A stretch of 26,479 nt of DNA from Bacillota bacterium (GCA_023418755.1 JAEZZE010000461.1:1-26479), one strand, 5' to 3'. Counted from the stretch's first letter, positions 1 through 8,080 are shown. Notes: generated from the letters alone by a model not told the origin. Program-made: numbers and translations.

Positions 1-1385
1 CCGCTTTGAGGCTGAGTGAACAAGCCGTGGTTGAAGTACCAGCCCCCGTTGTAAAAGTCTTCCGTACCCGTACCGTGAATGACCGGGCTTCGGCTCCCGT
101 CGATGAACACCTTCTCGTCGCCTTCCAGATGCCAACGGTCTACCGGCCCCTGATTCAGCTTAGAGTGAAGCGACTGCACGACGCCGACGAATTTGCCCGA
201 ACCCGACTCATCCAGGACAAGCAAGTCCTGATCGTCGAGCGCCTCTGCCTGAAGCTCGGAGAACTTGGTTTTGAAATAGCCGACGTTGCGGAACGAACCG
301 TGAAACTTCTCGTGCCGGATCTCGTATGAGATCTCTTCGATCGGCTCCCCGCCCTCGTTCGCCAGTTCGATGCGCGCTTCGCGCTCGAACGGCATCGGGA
401 AGTTCGCGTATAACGCGTTGTCGGGTCCCATACCGACCGGCAAAGCGCGGGTGGCGTAGGCGCCGAACTGTCCCATCGCGAAGAAGGAGCCGATCGGCGC
501 TTCGACCGCGGGCTTCGAATCGCCATCCCAATAGATGCGCAGCCATGTCTCATTTAATATCTGTCTGGCGTCCGCGCCGGGTTCGACCCCCGGGATTATC
601 AGCTTAATAGAAGAGATCGACCGTGGGCCGTCCGCTTGAAGCAGCGTTCGCGAAGCTCCCGCCTCTAGTCGGACCGAACCGTCCACCGTCTTCGCATCGT
701 CTCCGCCTTCAGGCGCCTTTCCCGGGTTGCTCCACAGCTTGATGGCCTGCGAGGCATCCTCCGTCCCCTGCCAGGATGCGACCCGTGTATCCGCGCCATA
801 GGTAAGATAGTCAAGATTATAGAAGAAGCTCGCACCGATTCCGTTTGTCGTGATTTTCACCGATTCCGCGAACGGGAGCGGCAAATAACTGACGAAGCCG
901 CCGCTTGATTTCGTATCGTCAACGACGAGAGGCTCGATGAATGGCGGCGTCGAGCCGCCGAACAGCTCGCTGAGCAGCATATGGATACGGGGAGTCTCTT
1001 CCCCGTCGAAGTAAACTTTAATGTAAGCGTCAATCGGATCGTAGCCTGTAAACCACATGCGGTTAATCGTACCTGGGCCTTTCAGGTCCAGCATCACTTT
1101 ATCGCCTTGCTCATCCTCGTACAGGAAGTTGCTGTAGCCGAAGCCGTCCGAGTTGCCCTCGCTGCGGTCATAGCTGGACGCCATTCCCGCGAAGGCTGCC
1201 GGAGTCAGGTAAGGAAGACGGTCAATAGAACTCATTGCTTCGAGTCCGTAGACGTCCGGGGCTGGAGCAGCCCGGTCTTCGTCCGAATTCGGCCAACGGA
1301 TACTCAGGACCGCCCATACCGCCAGAACGACCGCAGCGATCAGGAGTACAGTCCGGATCATGCGCCGATCCTTTGAAGTTCTCAT
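1..1385 (-). CDS. DUF2961 (GH172-type) glycoside hydrolase, membrane-anchored, partial
   Basis: The gene runs off the left edge, leaving 461 visible residues and no stop codon. Residues 9-28 form a hydrophobic N-terminal segment without a lipobox, so the protein is probably anchored in the membrane with its catalytic part outside. The DUF2961 signature GTGTEDFYNGGW lies near residues 438-449. Two glutamates, E421 and E442, are 21 residues apart, which fits the catalytic pair reported for GH172 enzymes. Characterised members act on alpha-D-fructofuranosyl or alpha-D-arabinofuranosyl linkages; the substrate here is not known. The start at 1385 is preceded by GGGAGGGAAGTG. It follows the GH43 gene by 4 bases and is the last visible gene of the operon that begins at 6890. 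It has about 100 more residues before the signature than the 360-residue paralogue at 5808-6890. The family call is firm and the activity is inferred. Confidence 0.88.
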   Translation of the reverse strand, partial: MRTSKDRRMIRTVLLIAAVVLAVWAVLSIRWPNSDEDRAAPAPDVYGLEAMSSIDRLPYLTPAAFAGMASSYDRSEGNSDGFGYSNFLYEDEQGDKVMLDLKGPGTINRMWFTGYDPIDAYIKVYFDGEETPRIHMLLSELFGGSTPPFIEPLVVDDTKSSGGFVSYLPLPFAESVKITTNGIGASFFYNLDYLTYGADTRVASWQGTEDASQAIKLWSNPGKAPEGGDDAKTVDGSVRLEAGASRTLLQADGPRSISSIKLIIPGVEPGADARQILNETWLRIYWDGDSKPAVEAPIGSFFAMGQFGAYATRALPVGMGPDNALYANFPMPFEREARIELANEGGEPIEEISYEIRHEKFHGSFRNVGYFKTKFSELQAEALDDQDLLVLDESGSGKFVGVVQSLHSKLNQGPVDRWHLEGDEKVFIDGSRSPVIHGTGTEDFYNGGWYFNHGLFTQPQS

Positions 1386-1389
1386 GGAA

Positions 1390-2463
1390 TCACTTCCCTC
1401 CCGACCTGAAGACAGGACCGGCCTTCGCTTCCAGGCTCGGAACTCCCCCTTCCACCTCCGGCCACCCGCCCTTCCAGACCAGCTCGTCGATCAAAAGCGG
1501 CCGTCGGGACGCGCCATGTCCGAATTTTGGATAATTGACGTCAATCGCATGATAGACGATCCAGTCCGTCCCGTTATCGTCCGCAAGGACTGAATTATGT
1601 CCCGGCCCGACGAATTTATCCGTTTCGGTTCCCGGAAAATAGCCCGATAGAATCGTGTCGCCTTCATGATAGAGGATATCGTCCCCCGCCTTGTTCAAAT
1701 ACGGTCCCTTGATCGATTCCGCTCGAGCGACACCGACGCGGTACGTGCTGTCCGCGCCTTCGCAGCAGGCGCCGGCGGAACCGAAGAAATAGAAGTACTG
1801 TCCGCGTTTGATCATGTACGGCGCTTCGTAGCCGGTTCCCGAGATTTGGAACATCTCGCCGGCAAGGCCCCGTCCGTCCTTCGTCAGCTCGATGCCGAAA
1901 ATGCCCGAGGTGATGCCGCCGAAAAATAAGTAAGGCGTGCCTTCATCCACGATAAACGCCGGATCGATCGAATATACGCCCATCTGCTCGCTGGTCAGCA
2001 GCATGCCCTGATCCGCGAAGGGTCCGGCGGGGGAATCGGCGATCGCCAGCCCGATGCCGGGATTGGAATCGCCCCAGAGCGACATCGTGTAATACATGTA
2101 GTACTTGCCTTCATGCTTCACGACATCCGGCGCCCACACGTTGCCATCCTTCCAGTCCGGCTTCTCTTGGAACGCTTGGCCAACGACTTCCCATTTCGCC
2201 ATATCGGTCGATCTTAATACCGGCACGACGCGGCCGCCTTGTCCGTCGGCCCAATCGTCCTCCGTACCGTAAGCATAAATATAGCCATCATCGCCGCGAA
2301 ATACGGCAGGATCGGCCAGCACCGGCTCGAACACCGGATTCTGGTAGACCGCGGGCTCGACCGGTTTTTCATTTGGATTAAATCGGATGAACAGAGCGGC
2401 GCCGGCCAGCAGAACAACGCCAACGACCGTGCCCCATAGCAGCGGCTTCCGAGATGCCAGCAT
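1390..2463 (-). CDS. GH43-family glycoside hydrolase (arabinosidase/xylosidase type), membrane-anchored
   Basis: A 357-residue five-bladed beta-propeller hydrolase of family GH43, an inverting family acting mainly on arabinan, arabinoxylan and xylo-oligosaccharides. Visible catalytic residues are D51 in LADPAVF (general base), D167 in YSIDPAF (pKa modulator) and E213 in GYEAPYM (general acid). FVGPGHNSV is the usual late histidine-containing motif. Residues 8-26 are hydrophobic with a positive N-terminus and no lipobox cysteine, so an uncleaved anchor or signal peptide is likely and the enzyme should work outside the membrane. GAGGAGGGAAGAC precedes the ATG. It lies 19 bases after the permease gene and 4 bases before the DUF2961 gene, so it is co-transcribed with both. 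Arabinofuranosidase or endo-arabinanase is more likely than xylosidase given the GH172 neighbours, but this is inference. Confidence 0.9.
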   Translation of the reverse strand: MLASRKPLLWGTVVGVVLLAGAALFIRFNPNEKPVEPAVYQNPVFEPVLADPAVFRGDDGYIYAYGTEDDWADGQGGRVVPVLRSTDMAKWEVVGQAFQEKPDWKDGNVWAPDVVKHEGKYYMYYTMSLWGDSNPGIGLAIADSPAGPFADQGMLLTSEQMGVYSIDPAFIVDEGTPYLFFGGITSGIFGIELTKDGRGLAGEMFQISGTGYEAPYMIKRGQYFYFFGSAGACCEGADSTYRVGVARAESIKGPYLNKAGDDILYHEGDTILSGYFPGTETDKFVGPGHNSVLADDNGTDWIVYHAIDVNYPKFGHGASRRPLLIDELVWKGGWPEVEGGVPSLEAKAGPVFRSGGK

Positions 2464-2482
2464 GTCTTCCCTCCTCTAGCGA

Positions 2483-3349
2483 TCAGCCTTTCATTCCTGT
2501 AAGCGTAATGCCTTCAATGAAGTACCTCTGGGCAAAAAAGAATAAGATTATCGTCGGAATAAGCGCCAGCACGGAGCCCGCCATAATGAGCGTCCACTCC
2601 GCATTATAGGCGTCCTGGAAAGTAGCCAGAACGAGCTGCAACGTATATTTCTCAGGCGAGTTCAAATAAATGAGCGGCCCCATATAGTCGTTGAACCCTC
2701 CGAGAAATCCGAAGATCGCCTGCGTAGCCAGAGCTGGTTTGGATAACGGGACAATAATACGAAGGAAAATCCCGAAGGGAGACAATCCGTCTATTTTAGC
2801 CGCATCCTCCAGCTCGGACGGAATCGACTTGAAAAATTGACGGAGAAAAAATACCGTTCCCGCGGCCCCGAACATCCCCGGGATCATGAGCGGCTTCCAA
2901 CTGTCGATCCAGCCTAGATACTTGTACAGAATAAACGAGGGCACCATCAAGACGACGCCCGGAATCATCATCGTCGCGAGAAGCGCCATGAAAAAGAGGT
3001 TTTTGCCGGGGAAATCCATTCTTCCGAATGCATAGGCGGCCAGCGCGCTTGCGAATAATCCGACGAAGGTCGGAGGCAGCGTTACGGCGAGCGTATTTAT
3101 GAATCCCCCGAGCAAATTCGATTCTGTTAACACGATCTTGTAGTTGTCCCAAATGATATTCTCCGGAATCCATCTCGGAGGCATTTCGAACACGAGTCCG
3201 GGCTCCTTCAGGGATGTGGACAGCATCCACAGGAAAGGAACCGTCATGATGAGCGCGCCGGCGATCAGGAATACATAGGCGATAGTCCGGTTTGCAATTT
3301 CGCTGTTTCTGCGTTTGCGGCTCATTGATGAATAGGTCACAACCGCCAT
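2483..3349 (-). CDS. Carbohydrate ABC transporter permease, MalG type (operon 1)
   Basis: Inner-membrane permease of a CUT1 sugar importer, 288 residues with six predicted membrane segments. The cytoplasmic EAA loop is EDAAKIDG at residues 181-188, followed by IIVPLSKP; this loop docks the ATPase. An in-frame extension to 3439 exists, but it would overlap the preceding permease by 79 bases. ATG 3349 is preceded by AGGAGAG at proper spacing and starts 11 bases after that gene's stop, so 3349 is chosen. It pairs with the MalF-type permease at 3361-4278 and the solute-binding protein at 4373-5755. No ATPase gene is present in the operon. The C-terminus (RYFIEGITLTGMKG) is typical of the family. 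Confidence 0.93.
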   Translation of the reverse strand: MAVVTYSSMSRKRRNSEIANRTIAYVFLIAGALIMTVPFLWMLSTSLKEPGLVFEMPPRWIPENIIWDNYKIVLTESNLLGGFINTLAVTLPPTFVGLFASALAAYAFGRMDFPGKNLFFMALLATMMIPGVVLMVPSFILYKYLGWIDSWKPLMIPGMFGAAGTVFFLRQFFKSIPSELEDAAKIDGLSPFGIFLRIIVPLSKPALATQAIFGFLGGFNDYMGPLIYLNSPEKYTLQLVLATFQDAYNAEWTLIMAGSVLALIPTIILFFFAQRYFIEGITLTGMKG

Positions 3350-3360
3350 GCTATCTCTCC

Positions 3361-4278
3361 TCATTCGTAATGCACCCACCGTTTGGACATAAAGAAATTG
3401 AACAGGGTGATGATCATGATGACGATGCCGAGCACCCAAGCCATCGCCGAGGCGAAGCCCATATTCATGTAGCGGAAGGCATTCTCAAACAAATAATAAA
3501 CCGTTGTCATCGTCGAGAAGTTCGGCCCGCCGCCCGTCATGATCCGGAATCTTACGAAATCCTGCAGCGCTCCGATAATGGAAGTGATAACAATAAAAAA
3601 CGTCGTCGGCGAGATGCCGGCCAGGGTAATATAGCGGAATTTCTTCCATTTGTTCGCCCCGTCTATCTCGGCCGCCTCGTAGAGCGACGTCGGCACGCCT
3701 TGCAGGGCTGCAAGATAAAGCACCATGTTAAAGCCGAGTCCGCCCCATACGCCTTGAATGATCATCGCGGGCATCGCCCAGTTCTCTTCGTTCAGCCAGG
3801 AAGGCCCTTGTATGCCGACATAGCCTAGCAGCTGGTTCAAGATGCCGAAATCGGAATTGAACACCCATTTCCACAGCAGGGTCAGCGCAACTACGGAGCT
3901 GATCGTCGGCAGGAAGAAGGCGGTACGAAAAAAGTTGATTCCCGCGATTTTCTGATTGAGGGCGAGGGCGATCGCGAGAGATACCGCTATGCCGATCGGA
4001 ATGCCTAGCGCGGCATAAAACGTATTGACGGTCGTTTTCCAGATCAGCGGATCCTGCAACAGCTTCCGGTAATTTTCCAATCCGTTCAGTTCCGGCGTAT
4101 TGAATCCGTCGAACGAAGTAAAGCTGATATAAACGGAATAAGAGATCGGTATGAACCCGAAAATCATAAAGCCGATAATCGGCGCGGCAATAAACAGATA
4201 CGCCAGGGACTGCTCTTTGGTGAGCCGGCGCCTCGCGCGACTTGGAGTCTCCCGCTTCAGGCCGAGACTGCGCGACAT
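3361..4278 (-). CDS. Sugar ABC transporter permease, MalF/UgpA type (operon 1)
   Basis: Integral-membrane subunit of a CUT1 importer, 305 residues. It has a basic cytoplasmic N-terminus (residues 1-22), a first membrane helix at about 26-45, and the EAA loop EAAEIDGANKWKKFRY at 201-216 for contact with the ATPase. The ATG at 4278 is preceded by GGAAGGGGAGCGAAC, a good ribosome-binding site. A stem-loop at 4311-4339 separates it from the solute-binding protein gene upstream, which may lower permease expression relative to the binding protein. It forms the permease pair with the next gene. The substrate is probably an oligosaccharide released by the GH43 or GH172 enzymes of the same operon (inference). 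Confidence 0.93.
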   Translation of the reverse strand: MSRSLGLKRETPSRARRRLTKEQSLAYLFIAAPIIGFMIFGFIPISYSVYISFTSFDGFNTPELNGLENYRKLLQDPLIWKTTVNTFYAALGIPIGIAVSLAIALALNQKIAGINFFRTAFFLPTISSVVALTLLWKWVFNSDFGILNQLLGYVGIQGPSWLNEENWAMPAMIIQGVWGGLGFNMVLYLAALQGVPTSLYEAAEIDGANKWKKFRYITLAGISPTTFFIVITSIIGALQDFVRFRIMTGGGPNFSTMTTVYYLFENAFRYMNMGFASAMAWVLGIVIMIITLFNFFMSKRWVHYE

Positions 4279-4310
4279 GTTCGCTCCCCTTCCTTCTCAA
4301 GAAAATAAGC

Positions 4311-4339
4311 AAGAGGAAGAGGCTTGCCCTCCTCCTCTT
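4311..4339 (-). terminator. Stem-loop between binding-protein and permease genes (operon 1)
   Basis: A 12-bp stem with one G-U pair and a 5-nt loop; the arms on the plus strand are 4311-4322 and 4328-4339. On the transcript it is followed by GCUUAUUUUC, a moderately U-rich tail. It lies in the 94-base gap after the lipoprotein gene. It could be a partial terminator or an RNA-stabilising structure that raises binding-protein levels over permease levels. Confidence 0.55.
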
Positions 4340-4372
4340 AACCTTCCTTCGCTTTCCGGAACAATCCTTCGC

Positions 4373-5755
4373 TTAGTTGAACAGTTCCGGGTTTCCTTCT
4401 TTCAGCGCCTTTTCCACTTCCGGCTTGATCTTATCGAGCAAATTCTTCGCCGTCATTTTGCCTTCCCACATTTGGCCCAGGTTTTGGTTGACGATATCCC
4501 ACCATTTGTTGTTCGCCACATAGGTCCACGGACCCGGTTGCTCGGTCTCCACGGCTTTCAGGAACACTTCGGCATGCTCCGGCTTCTGGTCCGGCTGCAG
4601 GAAGATATCCGAGTTCGCCATCGTTTTATAGACCGGCATCGTCAAGCCTTGCTCGCCGCGGATCCGGTTCGCTTCGGGACCGGCCAGGAAAGCCGCGAAG
4701 CGGAAAGCTTGCTCCGGATATTTCGACTTGCTCCATACGGAATAGCCCGTTGACGCGCTCCAACCGCTCCATTCGCCGTTAGCCGGAATCGGGGCTACGT
4801 CCCAGTCGAACTTCAAATTCCGGTATACCGGAGTCGCCCATCTGCCAGCCGTCATCATAGCCAGCTTGCCCGTCTCGAACATTTGCCCGTCGTTCATCGA
4901 TTGCAGCGCGCGCGAATCCGGAACGACCTTATGCACATTGCTGAGATCCGCCGCGAATTGCAGCGCTTCTACCGCCTTCTCTTCGTTCAGGACGAATTCC
5001 GTGCGCTCGTCGTTCAGGATTTTGCCGCCGTTCCCCCAGACGAAGCCTTCCCACCAGATCGGGCCCATGCCGTATTGATCCGGTTTGCCGTCGCCGTTCG
5101 TGTCTTTTGTCAGCTTCTTGGCCGTATCGAGCAGCTCGTCGAAGGTCATCGGCGTTTCGGGGCTCGGGTACGGCACGCCGGCTTCGTCGAACAGATTTTT
5201 GTTGTAATAGAGTACCGTGCCCGCTACGTCCATCGGGAGCGCATACAGGTCGCCTGTCCCCATCTTGGAACCGTCGTATCTGTAACGGTCGACGGCGGAT
5301 TGGAACATGTCGCTCATATCGAATCCGCTGGAGTCGACCATCTCCTGAATGTTCATGATGGCGCCGAGCTTGATCCACCGCGCGATATCGCCATCGCCTG
5401 CGTAGAACACGTCCGGAGCGCTGCCTCCGGCCAGCACGGTGTTCATTTTGCCGCCATAGTCCGCCGGAATGTGAATATACTGCACTTTAATATCGGGGTT
5501 TTGGCTTTCGAACGATTGGATCAGCTCTTCGTAAAGCTTCTTCTCGTTCGGCTCGCCCCAGCCGGAAAATTTGATCGTGACTTTCTCCCCGTTCCGGTTC
5601 GCGGACGCGCTGCTCTCGCTTGCGCCCTTCGTCTCGCTTGAGGGATCCGCTCCCGTATTGCCGTTTCCGGAGTTGCTTGAACAGGCAGCCAACAGACTCA
5701 TGGCCGTGATAAGGCTTAGGGTGAGACTCGTCGTTCTTTTCGCGTTGGATAACAT
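4373..5755 (-). CDS. Extracellular sugar-binding lipoprotein (operon 1)
   Basis: Family-1 solute-binding protein of a CUT1 ABC importer, 460 residues. The signal peptide ends in the lipobox LLAAC with the lipidated cysteine at residue 25, followed by a Ser/Gly/Asn-rich linker to about residue 55. The mature part begins VTIKFSGWGEPNEKK, typical of these proteins. An acidic loop, DTNGDGKPDQYG, resembles the calcium-binding loop seen in several family members. It would sit on the outer face of the membrane and deliver an oligosaccharide to the two downstream permeases. The ATG follows GGGAGGGTAAAACG. It starts 52 bases after the DUF2961 gene with no terminator between, so both belong to the operon starting at 6890. 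The exact ligand cannot be read from sequence. Confidence 0.93.
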   Translation of the reverse strand: MLSNAKRTTSLTLSLITAMSLLAACSSNSGNGNTGADPSSETKGASESSASANRNGEKVTIKFSGWGEPNEKKLYEELIQSFESQNPDIKVQYIHIPADYGGKMNTVLAGGSAPDVFYAGDGDIARWIKLGAIMNIQEMVDSSGFDMSDMFQSAVDRYRYDGSKMGTGDLYALPMDVAGTVLYYNKNLFDEAGVPYPSPETPMTFDELLDTAKKLTKDTNGDGKPDQYGMGPIWWEGFVWGNGGKILNDERTEFVLNEEKAVEALQFAADLSNVHKVVPDSRALQSMNDGQMFETGKLAMMTAGRWATPVYRNLKFDWDVAPIPANGEWSGWSASTGYSVWSKSKYPEQAFRFAAFLAGPEANRIRGEQGLTMPVYKTMANSDIFLQPDQKPEHAEVFLKAVETEQPGPWTYVANNKWWDIVNQNLGQMWEGKMTAKNLLDKIKPEVEKALKEGNPELFN

Positions 5756-5807
5756 CGTTTTACCCTCCCAGATTTAGTCTTCTTGCGGTAGGCGAAACCG
5801 GTATACG

Positions 5808-6890
5808 CTAGATCACTTCAAGCTCGTCTTTACCCGGCAGCTCCGGATAGGCGGCATGCGGCTCCGATTGGTACCAGAAAGCGACGGACGCGATATCGTC
5901 CTGCTGCGGAAGATACCGGCCTCCCGAACGCCAACCGAGCGCTTGAACCGTTACGCGCAAGTCCTCTTCGAAGCGAATCGGGTCCATGACATGCCAGCGG
6001 TACATGCCGAATCTTTGCTGGCTGCGGTACAAACCGTCCGGCTTGAGCACTTGAGGCAGGCCGAGGTACGCCGTCGAGAACTCGCAATATTCGCCTTTGG
6101 GCTGCTCGAAATTCCAAGCCCCGCCGAAGTAATCCTCGGTTCCCGTCCCGCAGATGGTCGGAAATTCCTTGTCCCCGTCCATATAAAACTTCAGCTCGCC
6201 TTCGCCCCACCAGCCGGAGTTGTTGACCTGCCAAGCCAGGTAAGTTCCGACATAATGGCCTTTGCCCTTTACCCCATCCAGAATCGTATGCACATCCTTG
6301 TACTTTACGGGATTGCTTCTGTTCCACTGAGCGTGGAAGTAGGCTGCATCCTCCGGCACCTCCGTCAGCGCATAGTCCACTTGATAGTACAGAACCGCCT
6401 CTTCTTCCCCCCGGTTTTCAACCGTTATTCTGGCGCTCTGACGGAAGGGCATGACCCAATAGCAGTTCATGCCTCCCGCAGGATTGACGGCTACCGGAAG
6501 CGAATTCACGTTCGTTCGCTCGCACCAGCCATTGCAGAAGAAGTCGCCGAACGGCACCTCCACGGACGGCGCTTCTTCATCGTCCCAATAAAAGCGCAAG
6601 ATCAAGTTCCGCCAATGGCTGGGGAAGGACGTCATCCAAATATGCTGAATCGCGCCCGGTCCCGCAATTTCGGCCAACGTGAACGTGCTTTTCGCAGGGA
6701 TGACAACCGACGGGGATATTTTCCATCCCAACCCCAGTTCTCGTCCGGGCTGTGCGCCCGTTCCTTCCGTCGCCATCGCCGCCTTTCCTTTTTCCCCCGT
6801 AAAGTTTTCCGCGCTGATCGACCTCGTCTTCGCGTTCGAAAGACGCGGCAAGCTGCCGAGCCCCATGTCCAATCCGTTAAATGCGCTCAA
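5808..6890 (-). CDS. DUF2961 (GH172-type) glycoside hydrolase, cytoplasmic
   Basis: A 360-residue DUF2961 protein without signal peptide or membrane segment, so cytoplasmic. The signature CGTGTEDYFGGAW is at residues 247-259. E230 and E252, 22 residues apart, match the glutamate pair of GH172 enzymes, whose known activities are on alpha-D-fructofuranosides and alpha-D-arabinofuranosides. The start is TTG at 6890, chosen because GGAAGGGG lies 6 bases upstream and the N-terminal residues MSAFNGLDMGLGSLPRL look native; the next in-frame Met (residue 9) lacks a ribosome-binding site. It is the first gene of operon 1, divergent from the AraC gene. It is paralogous to the membrane-anchored protein at 1-1385 but shorter. 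A role in intracellular hydrolysis of an imported oligosaccharide is inferred. Confidence 0.9.
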   Translation of the reverse strand: MSAFNGLDMGLGSLPRLSNAKTRSISAENFTGEKGKAAMATEGTGAQPGRELGLGWKISPSVVIPAKSTFTLAEIAGPGAIQHIWMTSFPSHWRNLILRFYWDDEEAPSVEVPFGDFFCNGWCERTNVNSLPVAVNPAGGMNCYWVMPFRQSARITVENRGEEEAVLYYQVDYALTEVPEDAAYFHAQWNRSNPVKYKDVHTILDGVKGKGHYVGTYLAWQVNNSGWWGEGELKFYMDGDKEFPTICGTGTEDYFGGAWNFEQPKGEYCEFSTAYLGLPQVLKPDGLYRSQQRFGMYRWHVMDPIRFEEDLRVTVQALGWRSGGRYLPQQDDIASVAFWYQSEPHAAYPELPGKDELEVI

Positions 6891-6905
6891 AGCAATCCCC
6901 TTCCA

Positions 6906-6921
6906 ATGTAAGCGTTGTCTT
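6906..6921 (+). promoter_or_regulatory. Possible cre (CcpA) site in the leader of operon 1
   Basis: The 16 bases match the Gram-positive catabolite-responsive consensus (WTGNAARCGNWWWCAW) at 14 positions, with mismatches at one W and at the late A. It lies just upstream of the ribosome-binding site of the TTG-started DUF2961 gene, where bound CcpA would block transcription when a preferred sugar is present. Imperfect match, so tentative. Confidence 0.35.
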
Positions 6922-6961
6922 GCTTCTTGTATTTACTTGCAAGATACGAATATGTCTTGCT
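6917..6961. promoter_or_regulatory. Direct repeat plus dyad in the divergent araC/operon 1 region
   Basis: GTCTTGCT occurs at 6917-6924 and again at 6954-6961, 37 bases apart. The second copy is also the right half of an inverted repeat, GCAAGA (6939-6944) and TCTTGC (6955-6960), with a 10-base centre. AraC-family regulators commonly bind pairs of direct repeats, and the gene for one starts 128 bases away. This is a candidate operator for that regulator. Confidence 0.4.
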
Positions 6962-6971
6962 AGTTGTTGAT

Positions 6972-6977
6972 TTTATA
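6972..6977 (-). promoter_or_regulatory. Candidate -10 box for operon 1
   Basis: On the minus strand this reads TATAAA, followed by AT. No good -35 box lies 16-18 bases upstream, as expected for a promoter that depends on an activator such as the neighbouring AraC protein. Transcription would start near 6965 and give a leader of about 75 bases containing the repeats and the possible cre site. Confidence 0.35.
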
Positions 6978-7041
6978 GGATAAGCAGCTGTATAGGAAGA
7001 TCACATCTGTTCATTTTTTTAACCAATATTGCTCTTATTTA

Positions 7042-7069
7042 TTGCATGCCTCGACTTTTGTACTATAAT
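7042..7069 (+). promoter_or_regulatory. Sigma-A-type promoter of the AraC regulator gene
   Basis: A -35 box TTGCAT at 7042-7047 and a perfect -10 box TATAAT at 7064-7069 are separated by 16 bases. Transcription would start near 7076, giving a very short leader that begins close to or within the ribosome-binding site GGGAGGAGGG (7073-7082). Confidence 0.55.
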
Positions 7070-7088
7070 GTCGGGAGGAGGGATTTCC

Positions 7089-7958
7089 ATGGACTGGAAC
7101 CTATTGTCCCCTTATGTGCGCGTGGCCTGGGACAGCGTCATCGATCCGCCGTTCGAAATATCCGAACGGGTTATTTTTGATTACGAGCTGCTGTACGTCA
7201 AGGATGGGGATATTCAAGTGACGATCGAGGATCAGGTATATCGCGGCATTCCCGGGGATCTATTCTTGTTCAAGCCGTTGCAATCCCATTCGATCCTGCT
7301 GCTGAACGACAAGCAGCTCCATCAGCCCCATGTTCATTTCGACTTGTTTTACCAACCGGATAGCCCGCAGGTGAAAGTGTCCTACAAGCCGCTTAAAGCG
7401 ATGTCGGAGGCGGAGAGAAAGCAGTTCCGCCCGGATATTACGCCGTATTTGAACTACCCTCTGCCGAATCATATTCGTCTCAATCAGCCCGTCGTCATCG
7501 AGCAATTCCTGTTCGATATCATTCACGAGCTGGGAAGGAAGCTGCCCTACCACGAAATTTCCGTCAAGGGCTTGTTTATTCAACTGTGGATTCAGCTCTT
7601 AAGGGAAATTCACTGGCAAAACAACATGCACCTCATGTCCAAATGGGAGCAGCTCGACCGCGTCAAAAACTATATCAGCCATCGTACCGATCAAGAGATT
7701 ACGTTGGACGAGTTAACGGATATCGCGAATTTAAGCAAGTACTACTTGTGCAGGCTGTTCAAGAAGGCATACGGAACAACGCCGATCCAATTCCATACGG
7801 TTCTTCGGCTGGAGAAAGCGAAGCAGCTTATTCAATTAACGAACCTCCCTTTAACCGAAATTGCGGACAAGCTGGGCTTTCAAAGCATCTACGCCTTCAG
7901 CCGCGCATTCCGCAAGTTGGAGAACGTCTCTCCTTCGTTCTATAGGAAAAAGGGATGA
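7089..7958 (+). CDS. AraC-family transcriptional regulator with N-terminal cupin-type sensor
   Basis: A 289-residue regulator. Residues 20-90 form an AraC-type beta-barrel ligand-binding domain (GDIQVTIEDQVYRGIPGDLFLF, HVHFDLF). Residues 188-289 are the double helix-turn-helix domain, with HTH1 near 203-224 (LDELTDIANLSKYYLCRLFKK) and HTH2 near 253-274 (PLTEIADKLGFQSIYAFSRAFRK). An in-frame extension to 7029 exists, but ATG 7089 has the strong site GGGAGGAGGG and the promoter at 7042-7069 lies inside the extension, so 7089 is chosen. It is the only plus-strand gene and is divergent from operon 1. Sugar-dependent activation of that operon is the obvious role (inference from position and family). 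Confidence 0.92.
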   Translation: MDWNLLSPYVRVAWDSVIDPPFEISERVIFDYELLYVKDGDIQVTIEDQVYRGIPGDLFLFKPLQSHSILLLNDKQLHQPHVHFDLFYQPDSPQVKVSYKPLKAMSEAERKQFRPDITPYLNYPLPNHIRLNQPVVIEQFLFDIIHELGRKLPYHEISVKGLFIQLWIQLLREIHWQNNMHLMSKWEQLDRVKNYISHRTDQEITLDELTDIANLSKYYLCRLFKKAYGTTPIQFHTVLRLEKAKQLIQLTNLPLTEIADKLGFQSIYAFSRAFRKLENVSPSFYRKKG

Positions 7959-8006
7959 CGGGGCTTTTCATTCGGCATGCAAGCGCAAGTTGCCGTAAAT
8001 GGAAAT

Positions 8007-8040
8007 AATCCCCCGCCGCCTCGACGGCGCGGGGGATTTC
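8007..8040. terminator. GC-rich bidirectional terminator after the AraC gene
   Basis: Inverted repeat with arms AATCCCCCGC (8007-8016) and GCGGGGGATT (8029-8038), a further short inner stem, and AT-rich flanks. It lies 48 bases past the AraC stop. It is part of a 58-bp segment also found at 15766-15823, where it terminates the SLH-protein gene. The T-tract is short, so termination may be incomplete. Confidence 0.6.
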
Positions 8041-8064
8041 CGCTGCTAGTTCATAAATTCTACC
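8007..8064. repeat. 58-bp direct repeat, left copy (3' remnant of an SLH-protein gene)
   Basis: Matches 15766-15823 in the same orientation at 56 of 58 positions; the differences are one base in the hairpin loop and one third-codon-position base. On the minus strand the right part still encodes the last residues VEFMN plus the TAG stop (8046-8048) of the SLH protein, but upstream of 8064 the homology is lost and the frame meets a stop at 8079-8081. It is therefore a tiny gene-end remnant attached to its terminator. Confidence 0.85.
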
Positions 8065-8080
8065 TCTGGCCTTCTTACTT

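Noticed and set aside
3350..3439. N-terminal extension of the MalG-type permease in operon 1
   Set aside because: It would overlap the previous gene by 79 bases, is His/Arg-rich and unlike the family; ATG 3349 has a good ribosome-binding site.
5856..6911. 351-residue plus-strand frame opposite the cytoplasmic DUF2961 gene
   Set aside because: Antisense shadow; the DUF2961 protein on the minus strand is complete with conserved motifs.
7029..7088. 20-residue N-terminal extension of the AraC regulator
   Set aside because: It contains the likely -35 and -10 boxes of the gene; ATG 7089 has a much better ribosome-binding site.
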